A program made the position numbers and the translations under genes. A stretch of 12,571 bases of DNA, from NCBI GenBank assembly GCA_016839845.1, contig JAEOTL010000031.1, forward strand, positions 1 to 12,571, given 5' to 3'. This DNA is from Promethearchaeota archaeon. Lineage in GTDB: Archaea > Asgardarchaeota > Lokiarchaeia > Sigynarchaeales > SOKP01. The notes beneath the pieces were generated by a model. The model made no database searches and had not been told where the DNA came from. It saw only the letters and a list, made by a program, of their open reading frames with translations. Within the stretch, counting starts at the first letter, position 1, and every line of letters begins with the position of its first letter. Positions 8,158-12,571 of the stretch are shown here, one piece after another.

Positions 8158-9188
8158 CTTGGATTCCACTTTTATTAGCTGATCGATCACCTTGTTTACG
8201 ATATTTGGTACTAACTGAATTGTTAAATCTTTCCGAGGATGAAGAGGAAGTTCAAGAATTATCAGAAATGAGAGAATCGGACCCCCTCGTTAAAGAGTTA
8301 ATCCAACTCCAAAAAACGAATGGAGCATGGGATTCATTAGGGATAGACCGAATTACAACCAGTGAAAATCTTCAAGTAACATCAATAGCATTACAAAGAT
8401 TAGGTTACTTCGGATTTGATTCGTCCTATCCAGTAGTTCAGAGAGCTGTAGAATTTATTTTTTCAAAACAAGAAAAAAATGGTTCTTGGCCAATGCCAGG
8501 AAAACAACAGCTCACTGATGAAGAGATAGGATATCAGATGATGCCTATTCAGACTGCTATTCCCCTTTTAGGATTAGTAATGTGTGGATATTCAACTGAT
8601 GAAAGAACTGAGAATGGATTTGAATGGTTAATGGAACAACGTTTAGAAGATGGTGCGTGGCCTGTTGGTTTATCTGCGGGTAATTATGGAGGAATTGCTG
8701 GTTATCGTCGTCTTGCTCATTCAAGATGGGGTTGTCGATCAAATACTACTGCAGTTCTCAGTTGTCTTGCTTACCATCCAAAACGTAGAAATGGTATTGA
8801 AGCTAAGCGAGCCTTAGATTTAATACTTGGAACCAATCTCAAATTAAGAAGTAATCTTGGTTTCATGATAGCTCGTCTTCTAGGATTAGAAAAATCTATT
8901 GGACAAATAACATATATGGCTAAATTTGATTTAGCTCATATCCTAAATCTTTGCTGGAGAATTGGTGCAACTCAGGATGATGAAAGAGTTTTTGATTTTA
9001 TAAAATTTGTAAAATCAGAACAGGGAGAATATGGACTATGGGATTATATAGCACATCCACAAGCTACACGCTGGTTAAGTTTTGACTTATTAAATTCTCT
9101 TTCCAATGTAAATAAAAACGTGGAATGGTTTTCCGAAGAACCACGTACTCCTTTTCAATCATATCCAAAGAAAATGAAAAGATTCTAA
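8154..9188 (+). CDS. Alpha/alpha-toroid (prenyltransferase / squalene-cyclase repeat) protein
   Basis: A 344-residue protein starting at TTG. It overlaps the tandem uvrA stop by 4 nt and has a strong GGAGG site just upstream. It carries at least four QxxxGxW-type repeats, ending in NGAW (56-59), NGSW (109-112), DGAW (166-169) and YGLW (293-296). Each is set among helix-forming segments, the pattern of the alpha/alpha toroid shared by squalene-hopene cyclases, prenyltransferase beta subunits and related proteins. I see neither the DxDD motif of class II terpene cyclases nor a clear Asp-Cys-His zinc set of protein prenyltransferases. Several Cys/Trp positions (RWGC at 191-194, LCWR at 266-269) could form a pocket. 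There is no signal peptide or membrane segment, so it is probably cytosolic. Its tight coupling to the UvrA genes suggests a partner protein or hydrophobic-ligand binder for that complex, but this is inference. Enzymatic activity is doubtful. Confidence 0.82.
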   Translation: MTWIPLLLADRSPCLRYLVLTELLNLSEDEEEVQELSEMRESDPLVKELIQLQKTNGAWDSLGIDRITTSENLQVTSIALQRLGYFGFDSSYPVVQRAVEFIFSKQEKNGSWPMPGKQQLTDEEIGYQMMPIQTAIPLLGLVMCGYSTDERTENGFEWLMEQRLEDGAWPVGLSAGNYGGIAGYRRLAHSRWGCRSNTTAVLSCLAYHPKRRNGIEAKRALDLILGTNLKLRSNLGFMIARLLGLEKSIGQITYMAKFDLAHILNLCWRIGATQDDERVFDFIKFVKSEQGEYGLWDYIAHPQATRWLSFDLLNSLSNVNKNVEWFSEEPRTPFQSYPKKMKRF

Positions 9189-9197
9189 AAAGATATT

Positions 9198-9205
9198 GAT
9201 ATATT
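9198..9205 (+). promoter_or_regulatory. Possible TATA box for the VOC gene
   Basis: GATATATT lies 39 nt before the ATG at 9245, a spacing that would give a leader of roughly 10-20 nt holding the ribosome site. A second AT-rich stretch at 9211-9230 is closer and cannot be excluded. The whole 56-bp gap is AT-rich, so the call is weak. Confidence 0.3.
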
Positions 9206-9232
9206 TCACATAATAATATAATATAAAATTGA

Positions 9233-9240
9233 AAAGGTGA
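9233..9240 (+). promoter_or_regulatory. Shine-Dalgarno site of the VOC gene
   Basis: AAAGGTGA ends 4 nt before the ATG at 9245. It matches the anti-Shine-Dalgarno sequence and supports this start. Confidence 0.65.
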
Positions 9241-9244
9241 AATT

Positions 9245-9658
9245 ATGAAAACTTCCCTACATCATGCACATCTCTTTGCTTCGGATCTTGATGAAAGTAT
9301 TAAATTTTATCAAGATATGTTTGGAGCCAAGGTCTTATTTGATTTAAAAATGGTGGGAGCAAGAAATGTAATGATAACAATTGGATCATCAAAAATTAAT
9401 TTTTATGATCAACCCCCAAAAGACCAAGGACGTGGAGCAATTCATCACTTAGGGATTGAAACCGATGATTTAGAAGCTCTCGTTGAACATATGAAAAAAA
9501 GGGGGTTTCAGTTTAGAAAAGAAATAAAAAACTTCGGTCCTTTAAGGTATGTAATGGCAGCAGCTCCCGACAATGTGCTTCTAGAACTTTTTGAAGTAGT
9601 AAAAGATAAAATCTCAGAAGATCAGTATAAACAAATTTCGACATTGAACCTTTTTTAA
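9245..9658 (+). CDS. VOC-superfamily protein (glyoxalase / bleomycin-resistance / dioxygenase fold)
   Basis: A 137-residue protein, a usual length for a single VOC subunit with two beta-alpha-beta-beta-beta units. The first unit opens with LHHAHLFASDLDESIKFY (residues 5-22). The second opens with AIHHLGIETDDLEALVEHM (65-83) and ends in NVLLELFEV (110-118). Compared with glyoxalase I and FosA-type proteins, the likely metal ligands are His7, His68 and Glu114. The position of the first-half glutamate of glyoxalase I seems to be Asn52, so it is more like three-ligand VOC enzymes than a true glyoxalase I. Such proteins isomerise or ring-open small molecules, or sequester antibiotics such as bleomycin; the substrate cannot be read from sequence. 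It lies 56 bp after the UvrA/toroid operon on the same strand, probably with its own promoter, and may or may not belong to that system. Confidence 0.87.
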   Translation: MKTSLHHAHLFASDLDESIKFYQDMFGAKVLFDLKMVGARNVMITIGSSKINFYDQPPKDQGRGAIHHLGIETDDLEALVEHMKKRGFQFRKEIKNFGPLRYVMAAAPDNVLLELFEVVKDKISEDQYKQISTLNLF

Positions 9659-9668
9659 ATTCATTTGA

Positions 9669-10097
9669 TTATTCTTTACCTTTTTTTTTATCTGAATAAT
9701 TATTATTACCTAACAACTCATTTTTCAATTTTTCAATTACTTTCCCAACATCAGAGGTCAAACCAGGGTGATCTTCGACTGGAACATCAACTCCCATTAT
9801 AGGTGTTAAAATCTTATTATCATCATCAATTACAGCAAATTCTTTCAAAATTTTCTTCTTAATTTCTAGATCTTCATCATTTGATATCCAAAACATACCT
9901 TTAGGACAATTGATCAAAATCTTAGTAACTAAATGAATCTGATAATTACACTTCGGACAATTATAATAATATTTGTCATCAAGTAATTTTTGGATTAATT
10001 CTGGATTTAACCACGTATTAATTGATGCTTCCCAGATAATTCGAAAAGAGCTTTTGCAGTGAGGACAAATTATTTCCTTATCAGTTAAACGCGTCAT
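9669..10097 (-). CDS. CpXC-domain-like zinc-binding protein
   Basis: A 142-residue protein on the minus strand with paired cysteines CPHC (11-14) and CPKC (47-50) and a further Cys64. Between them is the pattern FRIIWEASINTWLNPELIQKLL (residues 18-39). This arrangement matches the CpXC family, small proteins with a predicted zinc ribbon and no firm biochemical role. The C-terminal half (about 70-142) is charged, includes DDDNKILTPIMGVDVP (85-100) and ends in a Lys-rich tail. The start is the first Met after an upstream AT-rich promoter-like region. The ribosome site is weak, so a short or leaderless transcript is possible. The gene is divergent from actin across 154 bp and convergent with the VOC gene, with only 10 bp between the two stops. 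Confidence 0.8.
   Translation of the reverse strand: MTRLTDKEIICPHCKSSFRIIWEASINTWLNPELIQKLLDDKYYYNCPKCNYQIHLVTKILINCPKGMFWISNDEDLEIKKKILKEFAVIDDDNKILTPIMGVDVPVEDHPGLTSDVGKVIEKLKNELLGNNNYSDKKKGKE
9681..9689 (+). terminator. Oligo-T tract, possible terminator for the VOC transcript
   Basis: A run of nine T residues on the + strand, 23 nt after the VOC stop, inside the 3' end of the convergent gene where it encodes its Lys-rich tail on the other strand. Archaeal polymerase terminates at such U-tracts. A shorter T6 run lies at 9651-9656. The coding explanation alone could account for it. Confidence 0.35.
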
Positions 10098-10132
10098 TAT
10101 TCTTTTCTACCCATTTTAAAGAATTTTTTATC

Positions 10133-10140
10133 ATTTATAT
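10133..10140 (-). promoter_or_regulatory. Candidate TATA box for the minus-strand CpXC gene
   Basis: Read on the minus strand this is ATATAAAT, 36-43 nt before the ATG at 10097. That implies a transcription start near 10110 and a leader of about 12 nt. The region is AT-rich, so the match is only suggestive. Confidence 0.4.
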
Positions 10141-10165
10141 TTTTTTGTTTAATTATCATAACATA

Positions 10166-10187
10166 GTTGTCACCATAGTGTGACAAC
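10166..10187. promoter_or_regulatory. Perfect inverted repeat, probable operator upstream of actin
   Basis: The left arm GTTGTCAC (10166-10173) and right arm GTGACAAC (10180-10187) are exact reverse complements around a 6-nt spacer (CATAGT). The repeat ends 2 nt before a TATA box, so it covers the BRE/TFB-contact region of the actin promoter, and it sits between two divergent genes. It lies upstream of the predicted start sites on both strands, so it should act as DNA (a dimeric protein site) rather than as an RNA hairpin. Its core TCAC-N6-GTGA resembles the TATCAC-N5-GTGATA motif bound by TrmB-like regulators in Thermococcales, and a TrmB-like gene starts at 11695. Confidence 0.72.
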
Positions 10188-10188
10188 A

Positions 10189-10196
10189 TTTAAATA
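10189..10196 (+). promoter_or_regulatory. TATA box of the actin promoter
   Basis: TTTAAATA is a close match to the archaeal TATA consensus. A start about 25 nt downstream (near 10218-10222) leaves a leader of about 30 nt that includes the GAGGTG ribosome site. A second candidate, TTTATAA near 10214-10220, would place the start within the ribosome site and is less likely. Confidence 0.6.
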
Positions 10197-10237
10197 TTAT
10201 CATTTTCATTTTATTTATAACACAACTTAACAAAAAA

Positions 10238-10243
10238 GAGGTG
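10238..10243 (+). promoter_or_regulatory. Shine-Dalgarno site that fixes the actin start at a rare ATT codon
   Basis: GAGGTG, in the context AAAGAGGTGG, is fully complementary to the archaeal 16S 3' tail. Eight nt downstream the in-frame codon is ATT (10252). No in-frame ATG, GTG or TTG exists between the upstream stop (TAA 10228-10230) and the GTG at 10291, which has no ribosome site. Confidence 0.65.
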
Positions 10244-10251
10244 GTTTTAAA

Positions 10252-11397
10252 ATTTCAGTCAACGGGGATTTTATAAAAAATAGACCAATTGTGATAGATA
10301 ATGGGACAGGAATTTCAAAAAATGGATTTGGAGGAGAAGATCAACCACGTTCAGTATTCCCTACCGTTATAGGAAAACCAAAATATGGAAATGTTATGCC
10401 TGATGTAAAGGACTACAGCCGAGAGTGGTATATTGGCGAAGAAGCTATGGAATTAAAGGGAATTATGAATTTACAATTTCCAATAGAACATGGAGTCGTT
10501 GAAGATTGGCCCGCAATGGAAAGAATTTGGCACTATACATTTTATACTGATTTAAGAGTTGATCCATCAGAATATCCAATATTGCTAACAGAGGCTCCAT
10601 TGAATCCTCGATCAAATCGAGAAAAACTAGCAGAAATAATGTTCGAGACATTTAATGTTCCTGCTCTTTATATTGCAACTCAAGCAGTATTATCACTTTA
10701 TTCTTCAGGTAGAACAACAGGGTGCGTAATAGATATTGGTGATGGTGTAGCTCACATTGTTCCAATATTTGAAGGATTTGCTTTAAGTCATGCAATTCAA
10801 AGAATAGATCTTGCTGGAAGAGATGTCACAACATATTTACAGAGACTTTTAAGACAAAATGGATATTCATTTTATACTACAGCAGAAAAGGAGATTGTAA
10901 GGGAAATTAAAGAAAAACTTTGTTATGTAGCAGTTGATCCAGAAAAAGAGATTTTACTTTCAAATAAAGTAGCGGGTATGGCAAAGAATTTCATGCTTCC
11001 AGATGGTGAAACAATCACAATAGGGATTGAAAGATTCTTAGCTCCAGAGTGTTTATTTAATCCTTCAGTAATCGGTAAAGAGTTAGCTCCTTTGGATGAT
11101 GTAGTTGTAGGGGCAATTTCTGAGTGTGATGTAGATTTACGCAGAGAACTATATAGTAATATTGTTCTTTCAGGAGGTTCTACAATGTTTCCAGGAATTA
11201 AAGAGCGATTAACTCGAGAAATAAAGGAACAAGTTGCTGATTCAATAGATGTAAAAATAATTGCTCCTCCAGAAAGAATGTATTCTGTATGGATAGGAGG
11301 ATCTATTTTAAGTTCCTTAAAGACTTTTCATAGAATGTGGATTACTCGAAGAGAATACAAAGAGATGGGACCCCAAGTTATCCATCGATGCTTTTAA
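10252..11397 (+). CDS. Lokiactin: eukaryote-like actin
   Basis: Starting at the ATT codon the product is 381 residues, close to eukaryotic actin (375). Starting at GTG 10291 it would be 368 residues and lose the beginning of the first strand (RPIVIDNGTG). Actin landmarks, in order, are phosphate loop 1 (IDNGTGISKNGF, with the equivalent of Lys18), PIEHGVV, LLTEAPLNPRSNREK, the catalytic Gln in IATQAVLSLYSSGRTTG, phosphate loop 2 with Asp and His (DIGDGVAHIVP), RIDLAGRDVT, EREIV-like AEKEIVREIKEKLCYVA, LPDGETITIG, VLSGGSTMFPGI, KIIAPPERMYSVWIGGSIL and the C-terminal HRCF (actin HRKCF). All elements for ATP binding and hydrolysis appear intact. The DNase-loop region has about two extra residues relative to actin. 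Expected role: filament-forming cytoskeletal ATPase in the cytoplasm. It is downstream of a TATA box and a palindromic operator. Confidence 0.96.
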   Translation: MSVNGDFIKNRPIVIDNGTGISKNGFGGEDQPRSVFPTVIGKPKYGNVMPDVKDYSREWYIGEEAMELKGIMNLQFPIEHGVVEDWPAMERIWHYTFYTDLRVDPSEYPILLTEAPLNPRSNREKLAEIMFETFNVPALYIATQAVLSLYSSGRTTGCVIDIGDGVAHIVPIFEGFALSHAIQRIDLAGRDVTTYLQRLLRQNGYSFYTTAEKEIVREIKEKLCYVAVDPEKEILLSNKVAGMAKNFMLPDGETITIGIERFLAPECLFNPSVIGKELAPLDDVVVGAISECDVDLRRELYSNIVLSGGSTMFPGIKERLTREIKEQVADSIDVKIIAPPERMYSVWIGGSILSSLKTFHRMWITRREYKEMGPQVIHRCF

Positions 11398-11424
11398 GTA
11401 GGATAAACTAAAAAATAATTAAAA

Positions 11425-11625
11425 ATGATGATAATGATACGAATAAAAATGTTGGATGGGATACCCTGTATCATATTGGATGATGGGATCATTTGGACAG
11501 ACGAGGAGATAAAAAAAGAATCTAAGAGATTAATAATGCCTGAATATTTCACTAAAATTCAGGAATCCAAAGAAAAAAGCTATTACTATAAAGTTTTAGA
11601 TGAAATAAAAAAGAAATTTGGATAA
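11425..11625 (+). CDS. Small uncharacterised protein downstream of actin
   Basis: A 66-residue ORF beginning 27 nt after the actin stop on the same strand. The N-terminal half is hydrophobic and beta-like (MLDGIPCIILDDGIIWTDEE, residues 9-28). The second half is charged and helical (about 25-66), ending in EIKKKFG. Its composition looks protein-like rather than random, and no longer ORF competes on the same strand. There is no clear ribosome site, and four Met codons (11425, 11428, 11434, 11449) are possible starts. I recognise no family. Its place between actin and the Roadblock-like/TrmB gene suggests cotranscription with actin. It could be a small actin- or filament-associated protein, but nothing in the sequence proves this. 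Confidence 0.5.
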   Translation: MMIMIRIKMLDGIPCIILDDGIIWTDEEIKKESKRLIMPEYFTKIQESKEKSYYYKVLDEIKKKFG

Positions 11626-11632
11626 AAATAAC

Positions 11633-11642
11633 TATATATAAA
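11633..11642 (+). promoter_or_regulatory. Candidate TATA box of the Roadblock-like/TrmB gene
   Basis: TATATATAAA lies 52 nt before the ATG at 11695, giving a predicted leader of about 25-30 nt. The surroundings are very AT-rich, so the exact element is uncertain. Confidence 0.4.
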
Positions 11643-11647
11643 ATATA

Positions 11648-11657
11648 TTTTTTTTTT
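11648..11657 (+). terminator. T10 tract, candidate terminator after the actin/small-ORF transcript
   Basis: Ten consecutive T residues 22 nt past the stop of the small ORF, with no stem-loop, the usual form of an archaeal intrinsic terminator. It lies within the presumed promoter of the next gene, so it may end the actin transcript just as the next begins. Confidence 0.45.
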
Positions 11658-11694
11658 AAAATTTAATAAAATAAATGAGAAGATAATTCTAAAT

Positions 11695-12571
11695 ATGGAA
11701 AAGGTAAAGCACTTTTTAAAAGAACTAATAAAATCTGAATCTAAAACAATTTCAGCAGCAATAATTAAAGGAGAAAAACAAATTGAATATTCAACAGAGA
11801 ACTGGAATATTAGTAGCGATATTGATGAGATAAATTCGGTGTGGAAATCAATGAAGCATACTACTCTCAAAATTTCAGGTATCAAATATGTAATACTTCA
11901 GTGTACTCCTGAAAGATTGGTTGGAGTAGATCCTATTAAAAAAGAAAGAATTTTAGGGTTTAGAGACGATGAACGGAAGATTATTTGTAAGATTGCTCCT
12001 GATGGACTGATGCGACTCGGGATGATGGAAGCATCTAGAACTTTACGTGAGTTAAGTTCAAAAAAGCCTTATATGGACTTAGATACCCCGTTAGGGAAAG
12101 TAGAAGAATTAAAATGGGCTACTCCTAGAATACTACTTGATGATACAAATAATCTTCAAGAGCTTGGATTATTAAAGTTTGGGTTAAGTATTGAAGAAGC
12201 TAAGGTATATTTAGCTTTATTAAAAAAGGGTAAAGATGGGGCTAAAGTTGGAGAGTTAAATGAGGATCTTTCTATTAAAAGAACTACAATATATCGTATA
12301 ATAGATCGTTTGATTAGTAAGGATTGGATATTGAGATTGCCTTTGATGCCAAAAAGTGCACAAGATTTTATCGCGAGACCACTAAGCGATATATTTGATG
12401 AAAGAATTCAACAAAAAGAAGAAGAATTAAAGATTTTAAAGAGTTTTCGTTATATTATGGGGGAGTCACTTGAAAATGGGTGGATGGATATCTCAGAAAT
12501 AAAAAAGGACTTTCAATTATATAGCGAAAAAGCTTTTGATTTCAAGACTCTCGGGATAATTGGAGAAGAAA
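11695..12571 (+). CDS. Roadblock-like domain fused to a TrmB-like winged-helix regulator (C-terminus off the window)
   Basis: The ATG at 11695 opens a frame of 292 codons that is still open at the window end. Residues about 5-120 look like a Roadblock/LC7 (profilin-like) domain: a helix, strands TISAAIIKGEKQIEY (18-32), ISGIKYVILQCTPERLVGV (60-78) and ERKIICKIAPDG (93-104), and a final helix MEASRTLREL (111-120). Residues about 153-225 are a TrmB-type winged helix: LLKFGLSIEEAKVYLALLKKG (159-179), then GELNEDLSIKRTTIYRIIDRL (186-206) as the helix-turn-helix. Residues 233-252 (IFDERIQQKEEELKILKSFR) form a likely coiled coil for dimerisation, as in TrmB proteins. TrmB-family proteins bind palindromic operators and sense sugars or other ligands; Roadblock domains partner with small Ras-like GTPases. 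A regulator linking a GTPase or ligand signal to transcription, possibly of the neighbouring actin, is inference. The ribosome site is weak (GAGAAG). Confidence 0.8.
   Translation, partial: MEKVKHFLKELIKSESKTISAAIIKGEKQIEYSTENWNISSDIDEINSVWKSMKHTTLKISGIKYVILQCTPERLVGVDPIKKERILGFRDDERKIICKIAPDGLMRLGMMEASRTLRELSSKKPYMDLDTPLGKVEELKWATPRILLDDTNNLQELGLLKFGLSIEEAKVYLALLKKGKDGAKVGELNEDLSIKRTTIYRIIDRLISKDWILRLPLMPKSAQDFIARPLSDIFDERIQQKEEELKILKSFRYIMGESLENGWMDISEIKKDFQLYSEKAFDFKTLGIIGEE

Noticed and set aside
10166..10187. The inverted repeat as a transcription terminator or riboswitch hairpin
   Set aside because: It lies upstream of both divergent genes, has no following U-tract in the correct position and is outside both predicted transcripts. 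An operator explains it better.
10291..11397. GTG 10291 as the actin start
   Set aside because: It removes the first part of the conserved beta strand, has no ribosome site upstream and ignores the strong GAGGTG that points to 10252. It is kept only as a fallback.
11586..11885. A 99-codon minus-strand frame over the start of the Roadblock-like/TrmB gene
   Set aside because: It is dominated by Phe, Ile and Ser from A-rich DNA read backwards and conflicts with a well-supported + strand gene. It could be mistaken for a membrane protein because of its hydrophobicity.
1..12571. CRISPR array, tRNA, rRNA, insertion sequence or attachment site
   Set aside because: I saw no regularly spaced repeats, cloverleaf-like sequence, transposase motif or flanking direct repeats in the short non-coding gaps; this is a by-eye reading.

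Overview
The window looks like chromosome from an Asgard archaeon of the Lokiarchaeota type. The strongest evidence is a full-length, eukaryote-like actin (lokiactin family) near the right end. Supporting evidence is a Roadblock-like/TrmB-like fusion protein, archaeal-style TATA boxes (such as TTTAAATA), GGAGG/GAGGTG Shine-Dalgarno sites and strongly AT-rich, densely packed DNA. No rRNA, tRNA, CRISPR, transposon or phage gene is visible.

Left and central part (1-9188, all + strand). The tail of a probable zinc-ribbon protein is followed by a class I SAM-dependent methyltransferase. Next come two very large UvrA-family genes: one UvrA-like module of 837 aa (module A), and a tandem double UvrA of 1623 aa (modules B and C). 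Together they encode six ABC-type nucleotide-binding domains. Every one keeps Walker A, Walker B and the switch histidine, but the UvrB-binding and insertion domains are lost in a complementary pattern between modules. The tandem gene overlaps by 4 nt, at a TTGA junction, with a 344-aa protein made of QxxxGxW repeats (alpha/alpha toroid of the squalene-cyclase/prenyltransferase type). Gaps of 0-18 nt suggest one operon from the methyltransferase to the toroid gene. No uvrB or uvrC is in view.

Middle (9189-10097). A small VOC (glyoxalase/bleomycin-resistance fold) protein follows, probably from its own promoter. It converges on a CpXC-type zinc-binding protein on the minus strand.

Right part (10098-12571). 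A 154-bp divergent intergenic region contains a perfect 8+6+8 inverted repeat directly against a TATA box, ahead of the actin gene. Actin has no in-frame ATG, GTG or TTG that would give a complete N-terminus. The best start is a rare ATT placed after a strong GAGGTG ribosome site. Actin is followed by a small uncharacterised ORF and then by a gene running off the window, which encodes a Roadblock-like domain fused to a TrmB-like winged helix. The core of the inverted repeat (TCAC-N6-GTGA) resembles the motif bound by TrmB-like regulators of Thermococcales (TATCAC-N5-GTGATA), so this neighbouring gene is a candidate regulator of actin.

The most novel element is the multi-UvrA operon with its coupled toroid protein. 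The actin control region, with an operator-like palindrome and an ATT start next to a TrmB-like gene, is the second point of interest. The functions proposed for both are inference.
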